DNA from: CAWGHZ01 sp963775315
GTDB lineage: Bacteria; Pseudomonadota; Alphaproteobacteria; MPNO01; DASWLB01
Direction: 5' to 3'
Assembly (NCBI GenBank): GCA_963775315.1
Contig: CAVZIN010000007.1
Location: forward strand, 992,001-1,056,000
DNA: 64,000 nt
Below, piece after piece: positions 17,256 through 26,784 of this stretch (the stretch's first letter is position 1; each line of letters begins with the position of its first letter). Made by a program: the position numbers and the translations under genes. The notes beneath the pieces are model-generated. The model had not been told where the DNA came from, did not search any database, and saw only the letters and a list, made by a program, of their open reading frames with translations.

Positions 17256-18103
17256 TCCGTATCGCCGACATGCAGTACGTCCGCCTTGGCACTGCCGACG
17301 TCGAGGCCGCGGCGCGGTTTCTGACCGAGACGATCGGGCTGCAGCTCGTCCGCCGCGAAGACGGACGCGCCTATTTCCGCGGCGACGAGCGCGATCACGA
17401 CATCTGCTACTTCCCGGGAAGCCCCGGCGACCACACGGTCGGCCTCAAGATCGAGACCAAGGCCGAGCTCGATGCCGCCGCCGAGGAGCTCGCGCGCGCC
17501 GGCGTCGTGGTCGAGCGCGGGACCGGCGAGGAGTGCGCCGAGCGCCGGGTGTTGGAGCTGATCCGCTTCCGCGACCTGTCGCGCAACACGTTCGAGCTTG
17601 TGCTGCGCCCGTTCGTCTCGACGCGGCGCTATTTCCCGACGCGCGATGCCGGCATCACCGAGTTCAGTCATATCGGGCTCAAGACCGCCGACGCCCCGCG
17701 CGACGAGGCGTTCTGGGGCACGCTGTTCAACTTCCGCACCAATGACTGGATCGGCGCGGCGGGGCTCCTGTCTTTCGACGAGGTCCATCACCGCTTCGCG
17801 CTGTTCCCGGCGCCCAAGCCGGGCGTGCAGCACATCAACTTCCAGGTCGCCTCGATCGACGACATCATGCGGTCTTACTATTACCTCCGCGATCGGCAGG
17901 TGCGGATCGTGTTCGGGCCGGGCCGCCACGTCACCTCGGGCGCGTACTTCCTCTATTTCGAGGGGCCGGACGGGGTGGTGTACGAATATTCCTCGGGCGT
18001 GCGGATGGTCGACGAATCCTGGCGCCCGCGCCAGCTCCCGTTCTGCGACGAGGCGTTCTGCGCCTGGGGGGCGCGTCCCGACATCCCCGAGTTCCAGAGC
18101 TGA
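17252..18103 (+). CDS. VOC family / extradiol dioxygenase-like protein (tandem copy 2)
   Basis: 283 residues from ATG 17252, in ATGA overlap with copy 1. It aligns without gaps to copy 1 over most of its length (MIRI-DMQY start, HDICYF, FSHIGLKT, GVQHINF, VYEYS). The metal triad His140, His194, Glu245 is conserved. It is a tandem duplication in which the two proteins could form a heteromer or act on different ring-cleavage substrates. Both precede a class II aldolase-like gene two bases downstream. Also possible: a non-dioxygenase VOC protein such as an isomerase. Confidence 0.85.
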   Translation: MIRIADMQYVRLGTADVEAAARFLTETIGLQLVRREDGRAYFRGDERDHDICYFPGSPGDHTVGLKIETKAELDAAAEELARAGVVVERGTGEECAERRVLELIRFRDLSRNTFELVLRPFVSTRRYFPTRDAGITEFSHIGLKTADAPRDEAFWGTLFNFRTNDWIGAAGLLSFDEVHHRFALFPAPKPGVQHINFQVASIDDIMRSYYYLRDRQVRIVFGPGRHVTSGAYFLYFEGPDGVVYEYSSGVRMVDESWRPRQLPFCDEAFCAWGARPDIPEFQS

Positions 18104-18105
18104 CG

Positions 18106-18810
18106 ATGGCCGAGATCGTCTTCGGCAAGCTGGGCGAGCCGATCGAGACCACCCAGCGCCGGGTCCGGCTCGCGGCCCGCGCGCTCGGCCGCCACGGGCT
18201 CGGCCACGCGTTCGGCCACGTCTCCGCACGGCTCGACGACAAGTCGTTCCTTGTCTGCGCCCCGCGCCCGATGGGTCTGATCGGCGTCGGCGAGGCGGGG
18301 ACCGTAGTGCCGATCGAGGGCGCGCTGCCCGCGGGCGTGCTGGGCGAGGTGCGCTGCCACCAGCAGATCTACAAGCGGCGAGCGGACGTGAATGGCATCT
18401 GCCGTACGTTCCTGCGCAACGTGATGACCCTGTCGACGCTCCGCGTGACGCCGCGGCCGCGCGACGGGTACGGCAGCTACTTCGCGCCTCAGCCCCCGCT
18501 GTGGGACGATCCGACGTTGCTCCGGAACGACGAAGCAGCCGGCCGGCTCGCCGGACAGCTCGGCGCCGCGCGCGCCATCGTGATGCGCGGCAATGGCTGC
18601 ATAGTGGTCGGCGCGACTGTCGAGGAGGCGCTCTGCATGGCCTTCTTCCTCGAGGAGGCGGCGCGCACCGAGCGCGACGTGCTGGGGATGAACCGTCCGG
18701 ACGACGAGGCCATCATGTCCGACCAGCAGGCGGCCGCGCGCGGCGTGACCACCGGCAACATCCTCGAGCGTCTGTGGGAATACCTCACCGCCGGCGATCC
18801 GGAGGCGTGA
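18106..18810 (+). CDS. Class II aldolase/adducin-like protein, atypical metal site
   Basis: 234 residues of the AraD-like fold (HGLGHAFGHVSARL, then CAPRP, GVGEAG, RADVNGICRTF, GNGCIVVGATVEEA). In canonical members the HxH and NHG motifs bind zinc. Here the HxH position reads ICRTF and the NHG position reads GNG, so the usual histidine ligands seem to be missing. Such proteins include adducin-like non-enzymes and decarboxylases of unusual chemistry. It follows the tandem VOC genes by two bases, so it is part of the same operon, and its role in the ring-cleavage pathway is open. Confidence 0.8.
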   Translation: MAEIVFGKLGEPIETTQRRVRLAARALGRHGLGHAFGHVSARLDDKSFLVCAPRPMGLIGVGEAGTVVPIEGALPAGVLGEVRCHQQIYKRRADVNGICRTFLRNVMTLSTLRVTPRPRDGYGSYFAPQPPLWDDPTLLRNDEAAGRLAGQLGAARAIVMRGNGCIVVGATVEEALCMAFFLEEAARTERDVLGMNRPDDEAIMSDQQAAARGVTTGNILERLWEYLTAGDPEA

Positions 18811-18882
18811 CGCCCATTTCGCCGGGCTCGTCCTTCTTTCGGGCATCCACGGGTTCACGAAGCGAGGCGGTTGCCCATGGAG

Positions 18883-18901
18883 GGCCGGGACAAGGCCGGC
18901 C
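18883..18901. repeat. Extragenic hairpin between aldolase-like and FAH genes
   Basis: GGCCGG (18883-18888) and CCGGCC (18896-18901) form a GC-rich stem with a seven-base loop. It sits in the 133-bp gap between the two genes and may act as a weak processing or termination signal. The following AAATGATG stretch at about 18911 precedes the FAH start, so the FAH gene may also be transcribed separately. Confidence 0.45.
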
Positions 18902-18943
18902 ATGACGTGTAAATGATGTGCCATTGAACCCAGGGGGACACCG

Positions 18944-19810
18944 ATGCATCTCGCTACCATTTCCCGCAATCGCCAGCCCGTGGTCGCCGCGCGCCGCGAG
19001 GACGGCACGCTGATCGACCTTTCCATCGCCGACCGCTCGCTGCCGCGCGACATGATCGGGCTGCTCTCGGGCGGCCGGTCCGCCATTCGCAAGGCCGAGG
19101 CCGCCGCGAAGAAGGCGACGTCGCGCGCCGTGGTGAAGGGCCCCGTGCGCTACCTACCGCCGATTCCGAACCCGCCCAAGATCCTCTGCGTCGGGCTCAA
19201 CTACGTCGACCACGCGGCCGAGAGCCCGTACGAGATGCCCAAGGCGCCGACGATGTTCCTGCGCGTCAACACCACGCTGGCCGCGCACAAGCAGCCGCTG
19301 GTCCGGCCCAAGGCCTCCAATCAGTTCGACTACGAGGGCGAGATGGTGGTGGTGATCGGCAAGCGGGCCCGTCACCTCAAGAAGTCGAACGCGCTCGACG
19401 TGGTCGCGGGCTACTCGATCTTCAACGAGGGCTCGATCCGCGACTGGCAGTTCCGCTCGCCGCAATGGACCATGGGCAAGAACTTCGACGCGACCGGCGG
19501 GTTTGGTCCCGACATTGTGACCGCCGACGAGCTGCCGAAGGGCGCGAAGGGGCTCCGTCTCCAGACCCGCCTCAACGGCAAGGCGCTGCAGGACGCCAAC
19601 ACCAAGGACATGGCGTTCGACGTGGTGGCTCTGCTGGTCGAGATCAGCACCGGCATTACGCTGGAGCCCGGCGACATCATTGTCTCCGGCACGCCGTCGG
19701 GCGTCGGTTTCGCGCGCAAGCCTCCAGTATGGATGAAGCCCGGCGACACGTGCGAGGTCGAGATCGAGGGCATCGGGGTGCTCTCCAACCCGATCAAGGC
19801 GGAGAAGTAG
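18944..19810 (+). CDS. Fumarylacetoacetate hydrolase family protein
   Basis: 288 residues. The FAH-family core shows CVGLNYVDHA, the metal ligands in FDYEGEMVVVIG (Glu-x-Glu), GYSIFNEGSIRDWQ, and a late GTPSGVGFARKPP loop with PGDTCEVEIEGIG. It acts on a beta-diketone or oxo acid, e.g. as a hydrolase, decarboxylase or isomerase of 5-carboxymethyl-2-hydroxymuconate type. The start ATG 18944 has AGGGGG upstream. It closes the ring-cleavage-like operon. Confidence 0.88.
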   Translation: MHLATISRNRQPVVAARREDGTLIDLSIADRSLPRDMIGLLSGGRSAIRKAEAAAKKATSRAVVKGPVRYLPPIPNPPKILCVGLNYVDHAAESPYEMPKAPTMFLRVNTTLAAHKQPLVRPKASNQFDYEGEMVVVIGKRARHLKKSNALDVVAGYSIFNEGSIRDWQFRSPQWTMGKNFDATGGFGPDIVTADELPKGAKGLRLQTRLNGKALQDANTKDMAFDVVALLVEISTGITLEPGDIIVSGTPSGVGFARKPPVWMKPGDTCEVEIEGIGVLSNPIKAEK

Positions 19811-19827
19811 GAACGCTTCGCCTGTCA

Positions 19828-19869
19828 TCCCGGCCGAGCCGCGAACAATGTTCGCGGCGCGAGCCGGGA
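19828..19869. terminator. Long GC-rich cruciform after FAH gene
   Basis: An outer pair TCCCGGC (19828-19834) with GCCGGGA (19863-19869) encloses a perfect nine-base hairpin GCCGCGAAC/GTTCGCGGC (19838-19846 and 19850-19858) with a three-base loop. It lies between convergent genes (FAH on plus, macB on minus) and can act as a terminator in either direction, though no T tract follows. It may be one more member of the extragenic palindrome set. Confidence 0.55.
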
Positions 19870-19961
19870 CCCGACGCTGAACACCTCGGAACTGGCCAGG
19901 TGGCCCCCGGGTCTGCGGCGCACCACTTCGTGCTGTGCCGCGCCCGGGGCGACGATCGAAG

Positions 19962-22064
<2,103 letters not shown>

Positions 22065-22071
22065 GGCGGCC

Positions 22072-23313
22072 TCAGCGGAAGCCGAACAGGCGCGGGCGCT
22101 GCGACGATCCGCCGCCCCGCGCATTCGCGCCTGGCTGGCTCGCGGATACGATCACCTTGTCGCCGGCCTTGAGATCGCCGCCGGTAATCTCGGTCCTCGC
22201 CGTGTCGGAAAGCCCTGTCTTAACGGGCACCGGCGCGGGCGCGCCATCCTTCAGCACCCAGACCTGCGACCCCGATTGGTCGGCGGCCGACGGGCCATTC
22301 GGCGAGAAGCGCACCGCCTGGTTCGGCACCGAAAGCACATTCTCGTGCGACGCGGTAATGATGCGGACGGTCGCCGTCATGCCGGGCTTGAGCGCGAGGT
22401 CGGGGTTGGGCGCGCCGATCACCACGTCGTAAGTGACCACGTTCTGTACCGTGATCGGTGCCTGGCGGATCTGGACGACGGTGCCCTCGAACCGGCGCTT
22501 GGGGAACGCCTCGACGGTGAACTCGGCCTTGTCGCCGTCCTTGACCTGGCCGATGTCGGACTCGCTGACGCTGGCGTCGACCTGCATCTTTGTCAGGTCC
22601 GTCGCAATCAGGAACAAGGTGGGCGTCTGGAAGCTTGCCGCCACCGTCTGGCCGACGTTGACGTTGCGCGATACGACCGTGCCGTCCACCGGCGAGACGA
22701 TGTTGGTGTAATTGAGATTGACCTGCGCCGCGTCGAGCGCCGCCTGGCGCTGTTCGATCGTCGCCTGGTCGAGTGCGATCTGTGCCTGGGCCTGTTGAAA
22801 GGCGCTACGGGCGTTGTCGAGCGCGTCCTGTGAGGTGTTGCCGCGCGTGATCAGCTTCTGGTTACGCTCGTAGGTGAGCTGCGCGTAGCCGAGATTGGCG
22901 CGGTCCTTGCCGAGCTGCGCCTTGGCGATATCGAGGTTGGCCTTCGCCTGCTCGACCACGGGCTGGTAGAGTTGCGGGTCGATCTTGGCGCAGAGCTGGC
23001 CCGCCTTGACGACGGTGTTGTAGTCACAGCTCACCTCGCGGACGACGCCGGAGACGTAGCTGCCGACCTGGACCACGGTCTGCGGATTCACCGTGCCGGT
23101 CGCGGTGATGGCGGTGGCGACGGTCGCTCGCGTGACCGGGGCGGTCGCGTAGCGAAGGGGAGGGGCGCTGCCCATCTGCCACCACGCGAGCGCGCCGCCA
23201 CCGATGACAACCAGCAGCGCGAAGAGGGGCCAGCGCCAGCGGCGGCGGCGCGCTCCAGAAGCGTGTTCGTCGGCCATCTGGTCTTCGGTCTGGTATTGGT
23301 TGAGCGTGTCCAT
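22072..23313 (-). CDS. macA: MacA-type periplasmic adaptor (HlyD/MFP family)
   Basis: 413 residues from ATG 23313, preceded by GGAG (a GTG at 23328 is the upstream alternative). A membrane anchor helix (WRWPLFALLVVIGGGALAWW, about residues 28-47) follows the basic N-terminus. Then come the lipoyl halves, a coiled-coil hairpin (about 110-200, rich in Ala/Gln), and a beta-barrel. It links the inner membrane MacB to an outer membrane channel. There is no outer membrane TolC in the window. The divergent side is a 105-bp gap to the CHAD gene, which ends there on the same strand. Confidence 0.9.
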   Translation of the reverse strand: MDTLNQYQTEDQMADEHASGARRRRWRWPLFALLVVIGGGALAWWQMGSAPPLRYATAPVTRATVATAITATGTVNPQTVVQVGSYVSGVVREVSCDYNTVVKAGQLCAKIDPQLYQPVVEQAKANLDIAKAQLGKDRANLGYAQLTYERNQKLITRGNTSQDALDNARSAFQQAQAQIALDQATIEQRQAALDAAQVNLNYTNIVSPVDGTVVSRNVNVGQTVAASFQTPTLFLIATDLTKMQVDASVSESDIGQVKDGDKAEFTVEAFPKRRFEGTVVQIRQAPITVQNVVTYDVVIGAPNPDLALKPGMTATVRIITASHENVLSVPNQAVRFSPNGPSAADQSGSQVWVLKDGAPAPVPVKTGLSDTARTEITGGDLKAGDKVIVSASQPGANARGGGSSQRPRLFGFR

Positions 23314-23418
23314 GATGCTGGACTCCACGGCCGATGGGGGCCGGGCCCGTCGGTGCTAGGCACGTCCACCTATATGGGGTGCGCGCGACGGCGCTTCACG
23401 GGCGCCCATGCGGCCAGG

Positions 23419-24324
23419 CTAGCCGTCCCGACCACAATCCGGCCACAGATTCGCGGTGCGGGCCACGAAGGCGCGGGTCTTCTGGCGATAGACCTTGCGG
23501 CCGAGAGCATGGGCGTCCGCGGCGATCTCCCTGCTCCGCCGATCGATCAGCTCCACCAGGGCGGCGGTCGCGCGATCGGCCAGGGCGGCCGGCGTGCCGG
23601 TTGCGAGGTCGGCCCTCAGGACCGCAAGGTCGTGGTGGGTCCCGAGCGCCTTTTCCAGGGCCTTCGCGCGCTTCCGGCGCTTCTTCACCGCTTCGGGCAT
23701 GAGCGGCTCGATCAGCCGCAGATGGTACCAATGGTACTTTGTGCGCTTGCGCCACTCGTGGAAGTTCTCGGCGGTTGGTTCGTCCTGCGCCAGCTTCCGC
23801 GCCTTGCGCCCACGCCGGTAGCTGCGCGCGAGCCCGTCGCGGACGGTATCGAACCCGTCTTCCTCCAGCGGCCAGTCGGCGACCCGTTCCCGGGCCTCGA
23901 CCATGTGGGCGCGAAACGCGGCGAGGCGCTCGGCCATGTCCTCCGCCTGGCCCGCCTCGCGCAGCTTGCGGTAGAGCGCCCGGCGGATCGGCGCCAGGCT
24001 CGCGCGCGGCGCCTCGTCCGCGTACCGGTCGAGCAGGGCGTCGCAGGTCTCGATCATCGCCTGGCGGTCGCGGACGCCGCCGAGCGCGTCGGCGGCATCG
24101 CGAAAGGCCGCGTTCTCGCGCCGGTAGGTGCCGGACGGCGCCAGCGGGTCGTGCGCCAGCCGCACCAGCGCGCGCAGCCGCTTGCAAAGCTTGCGGAGGT
24201 CGTGGACCCGCTCGTCCGGGGCGTCCGGCGAATCGCAGCGCGCAATGGCGTCGTCGATCTCCTCGATCGCGATGCGCCGCACGTTTTCCGCAACCGACCG
24301 GTCGGGCTCGAAGCGATAGGTCAT
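23419..24324 (-). CDS. CHAD domain protein
   Basis: 301 residues from ATG 24324 (MTYRFEPDRSVAENV). The frame stays open to 24360 without support. CHAD (conserved histidine alpha-helical domain) covers about residues 10-290, with RVHDLRKLCKRLRAL and a second basic HEWRKRTKYHWYHLRL stretch that matches the polyphosphate-binding face. CHAD proteins bind inorganic polyphosphate, and many occur beside polyphosphate or stress genes. There is no CYTH domain here. The gene is divergent from the DUF3775 gene across a 161-bp region that carries an FNR-type box. Confidence 0.9.
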   Translation of the reverse strand: MTYRFEPDRSVAENVRRIAIEEIDDAIARCDSPDAPDERVHDLRKLCKRLRALVRLAHDPLAPSGTYRRENAAFRDAADALGGVRDRQAMIETCDALLDRYADEAPRASLAPIRRALYRKLREAGQAEDMAERLAAFRAHMVEARERVADWPLEEDGFDTVRDGLARSYRRGRKARKLAQDEPTAENFHEWRKRTKYHWYHLRLIEPLMPEAVKKRRKRAKALEKALGTHHDLAVLRADLATGTPAALADRATAALVELIDRRSREIAADAHALGRKVYRQKTRAFVARTANLWPDCGRDG

Positions 24325-24398
24325 CGCCGGGAATCTGGGCGAAACGCGCCCCGCTGGCAACCGGCTGCGCGCGTGAGCGTTGTCGGGCGAGAGGGCGG

Positions 24399-24439
24399 TT
24401 GACCCAGGTCAAGCCCAGGCCGGGCTGTCGCGCTAGATT
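24399..24439 (+). promoter_or_regulatory. FNR/FixK-type box with -10 element for DUF3775 gene
   Basis: TTGACCCAGGTCAA (24399-24412) is a perfect palindrome of six-base arms, TTGACC/GGTCAA, matching TTGAY-N4-RTCAA. The hexamer TAGATT (24434-24439) is centred 31 bp downstream of the box centre, the geometry of a class II CRP/FNR-activated promoter (box at -41.5). The box is also about 80 bp from the divergent CHAD start. A second such promoter lies at 24914-24954 with the same spacing. The regulator is inferred and not present in the window. Confidence 0.7.
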
Positions 24440-24485
24440 GTGCTGGGGCGGAGCGTCCCCACATCCGAGACGGAGGACAAGACCG

Positions 24486-24896
24486 ATGGACCTGCAAACC
24501 AGCGTGGAAAAGATCTGCTTCGTCATCCTCAAGGCACGCGAGTTCGACGTGCAAGAGGAGGTTGTGGAGAACGATCCGGCCTCGAACATGTCGGACGACA
24601 ACTTCCGCGAAGTGCTCGAAGCCTATCCCGACGACCCGACCCGCGAGGAGCTGAAGAGCCTCATCGACGACATGAACGTCGACGAGCAGGCCGAGATGGT
24701 GGCCCTGGTCTGGCTCGGCCGCGGCGATTACGGCGACGGCGCCTCGGGGTGGGGGCAGGCGGTGCGGGACGCGCGCGATCGCAAGGCGGGGTCGACCTCG
24801 GAATATCTCCTGGGCGAACCGCTCCTGGGAGACCTGCTCGAAGAGGGGCTCGACCGGCTCGGCCTGTCCTGCGAGGGGACGGAGTCCGAGATATGA
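24486..24896 (+). CDS. DUF3775 domain protein
   Basis: 136 residues from ATG 24486. It has the DUF3775 pattern: a start with QTSVEKICFVILKAREFDV, an acidic middle DDPTREELKSLIDDMNVDEQ, WLGRGD and a C-terminal LGDLLEEGLDRLG helix. Acidic, soluble, no known activity. It is preceded by an FNR-type box, faces the CHAD gene, and is upstream of Hsp20, so it probably belongs to a stress or low-oxygen response. Confidence 0.85.
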   Translation: MDLQTSVEKICFVILKAREFDVQEEVVENDPASNMSDDNFREVLEAYPDDPTREELKSLIDDMNVDEQAEMVALVWLGRGDYGDGASGWGQAVRDARDRKAGSTSEYLLGEPLLGDLLEEGLDRLGLSCEGTESEI

Positions 24897-24913
24897 GGGA
24901 TTTCGAGGGCCAT

Positions 24914-24954
24914 TTGACCTGAATCAACGCGGTTTTCGCCGCGCTCTCTACCAT
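24914..24954 (+). promoter_or_regulatory. FNR/FixK-type box with -10 element for Hsp20 gene
   Basis: TTGACCTGAATCAA (24914-24927) fits TTGAY-N4-RTCAA, with one mismatch between arms (TTGAC/ATCAA). TACCAT (24949-24954) is centred 31 bp from the box centre, exactly as in the 24399 promoter, so both have class II FNR spacing. It lies 76 bp before the Hsp20 start and ends 17 bp after the DUF3775 stop, so Hsp20-RpoH-Usp can be transcribed from it. Confidence 0.7.
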
Positions 24955-25003
24955 CCGAACCGTTGCGGCGCAGGTCGCCCGACATGGATGAGGGAGAGTG
25001 ATC

Positions 25004-25534
25004 ATGGCTGACACCGCCACCAATGTTCCGCTCAAATCTGCCACCAAGGCCGAGCCCGCCCCTGCCCACCGGGCGTGGCAGCCTTTCGAGAGCCTGCACA
25101 ACGAGATCGACCGGCTGTTCGACGAGTTCAGCTTCGGATGGCCGCGGCTTGCCACTGCCCGGCGCGCGACGGAGCCGCTGTGGAGCCGGACGCCGGCGAC
25201 CATGCCGGTCGCCGTCGAGGTGGGCGAGGACGACAAGGGCTACACCGTTACCGCGGAGCTGCCCGGCCTCGACGAGAAGGACATCGAGGTCGCGCTGACC
25301 GACGACACGGTGACGATCAAAGGCGAGAAAAAGGAAGAGAAAGAGGAGAAGAAGAAAGACTACTACTTTTCCGAGCGCACCTACGGTGCCTTCCAGCGGA
25401 GCTTCGTCCTGCCCGGCGACGTCGACCATGCCAAGGTCACGGCGGAGATGAAGAAGGGTGTCCTCACGATCAGCATGCCCAAGGCGCCGGAGGCGCAGAA
25501 GAAGACGCGCAAGCTCGACATCAAGGCAAGCTGA
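25004..25534 (+). CDS. Hsp20/alpha-crystallin small heat-shock protein
   Basis: 176 residues from ATG 25004, with GGGAGAG upstream. An N-terminal arm with FESLHNEIDRLFDEFSFGW comes first, then the alpha-crystallin domain (about 65-165): VGEDDKGYTVTAELPGLDEK, a lysine/glutamate-rich loop (KKEEKEEKKK) and YGAFQRSFVLP, ending in MKKGVLTISMPK. The IxI-type motif at the tail is not clear. It prevents aggregation as an oligomer. It is followed after a hairpin by rpoH, which would normally drive small heat-shock genes, and preceded by an FNR-type promoter. Confidence 0.95.
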   Translation: MADTATNVPLKSATKAEPAPAHRAWQPFESLHNEIDRLFDEFSFGWPRLATARRATEPLWSRTPATMPVAVEVGEDDKGYTVTAELPGLDEKDIEVALTDDTVTIKGEKKEEKEEKKKDYYFSERTYGAFQRSFVLPGDVDHAKVTAEMKKGVLTISMPKAPEAQKKTRKLDIKAS

Positions 25535-25545
25535 GTTCACGGCAC

Positions 25546-25572
25546 GGCGGCGGACGCATGCCGTCCGCCGCC
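25546..25572 (+). terminator. Perfect 10-bp hairpin between Hsp20 and rpoH
   Basis: GGCGGCGGAC (25546-25555) and GTCCGCCGCC (25563-25572) pair perfectly around a seven-base loop, in the 62-bp gap. No T tract follows, so it is not a standard terminator. It could reduce rpoH read-through, protect the Hsp20 message, or shield upstream of the rpoH ribosome site (GAGGGGG at about 25586-25592). Confidence 0.6.
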
Positions 25573-25596
25573 CGCGTCCGAGAACGAGGGGGTCCC

Positions 25597-26478
25597 ATGA
25601 CGGCAATCGTATGGCGCGCGGCGGCGCCTTCCACCGCCGACGGTCTTGCCCGCTTCCTGCGCGAGATCCAGAAATTCCCAATGCTGACGGTCGAGGAGGA
25701 GGCGAGGCTCGCCCGGCGCTGGCGGGCGCAGGCCGATACGTCGGCGTTGGAGCTGCTGGTCAACAGCCACCTCCGCCTCGTCGCCAAGATGGCCCGCCGC
25801 TACCTGCACTACGGGGTGCCGGTGGGCGACTTGGTGTCGGAGGGCAGCATCGGCCTGATCCAGGCGGTGCGCCGGTTCGACCCGGAGCGTGGCTTCCGCC
25901 TCTCGACCTACGCCATTTGGTGGATCAAGGCGGCGATCCAGGAATACATCCTGCATAACTGGTCGCTGGTGAAGATCGGCACAACCTCGCTGCAAAAGCG
26001 CCTGTTCTTCGGGCTGCGCGCCGCCAAGCACCGGATCGCTGCCATCGAGGAGGGGCCCGAGCTTAGCCCCGAGACGGCGGCGGTGCTTTCCCGCCAGCTC
26101 GGCGCCAGTGAAATCGAGATCATCGAGATGAACCGCCGCATGGTCGCACCAGACCAGTCGCTGAACGTGCCGATCTCGGCCGAGGGCGAGGGCGACGAGT
26201 GGCAGGACCGGCTGGTGGACGAGACGGCGAGCCAGGAGGTGACGCTCGCCGAGCGCGAGGTGACGGATCGGCGGCGCCAGCTTCTCGCGGCAGCGCTCAG
26301 CGGGCTCGACGGGCGCGAGCAGCGCATCATCGTGGAGCGCCAGCTTCGCGAGCCGCGGGCGACACTCGATGCGCTCAGCCACGAGTACGGCATCTCCCGC
26401 GAGCGGGTGCGCCAGCTCGAGCTCCGCGCCCTCGCCAAGCTCCGGGCCGGAATTGCTCGTGCCCGAGTGGCCGTCTGA
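25597..26478 (+). CDS. rpoH: RNA polymerase sigma-32-type factor RpoH
   Basis: 293 residues from ATG 25597. Region 2 shows DLVSEGSIGLIQAVRRFDPE and YAIWWIKAAIQEYILHNW. The RpoH-specific box QKRLFFGLR lies at 133-141. Region 4 has a late YGISRERVRQLELRALAKL helix-turn-helix. It directs transcription of heat-shock promoters. The operon setting with Hsp20 and UspA, and an FNR-type promoter upstream, suggests a specialised second RpoH rather than the housekeeping copy, but a genome-wide count is needed. Confidence 0.92.
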   Translation: MTAIVWRAAAPSTADGLARFLREIQKFPMLTVEEEARLARRWRAQADTSALELLVNSHLRLVAKMARRYLHYGVPVGDLVSEGSIGLIQAVRRFDPERGFRLSTYAIWWIKAAIQEYILHNWSLVKIGTTSLQKRLFFGLRAAKHRIAAIEEGPELSPETAAVLSRQLGASEIEIIEMNRRMVAPDQSLNVPISAEGEGDEWQDRLVDETASQEVTLAEREVTDRRRQLLAAALSGLDGREQRIIVERQLREPRATLDALSHEYGISRERVRQLELRALAKLRAGIARARVAV

Positions 26479-26509
26479 CGCGGCGGCGAGAAACAAGAGG
26501 GCCCATGAC

Positions 26510-26764
26510 ATGTCGGAGCGCTTCTTCTTGATCGGCCTCCACGAAGCGCCGCCGCCGGTGGCGGGCATGTTCGACGTCATCGCCCTGTTCGGCGACGTCG
26601 AGCCCGAGGTGGTGGCGGCGATCCTGTGGCTGCGGCCAAGCCTCGCGGACTTGGACGCGGCCCACGCCGCCTGGGCCGGCCGAGGTCGGGGCATGGCGGC
26701 GCTTGCGGGCACCTCCGCGGCGGTCTACCAATTGCTGGCCGGGCCGGCGGCGCCGAATTCATAA
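26510..26764 (+). CDS. Hypothetical 84-aa protein
   Basis: 84 residues from ATG 26510, 31 bp after rpoH and 20 bp before the UspA start. It has a short hydrophobic start (FFLIGLHEAP) and an Ala/Leu-rich, helical middle (EPEVVAAILWLRPSLADLDAAHAAWAGRG). I see no family. Its place in a dense operon between two stress genes argues for a real gene. An in-frame ATG at 26369 lies inside rpoH and is a shadow. Confidence 0.5.
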   Translation: MSERFFLIGLHEAPPPVAGMFDVIALFGDVEPEVVAAILWLRPSLADLDAAHAAWAGRGRGMAALAGTSAAVYQLLAGPAAPNS

Positions 26765-26784
26765 CCGGGCAAGGGGAGGGCGAC

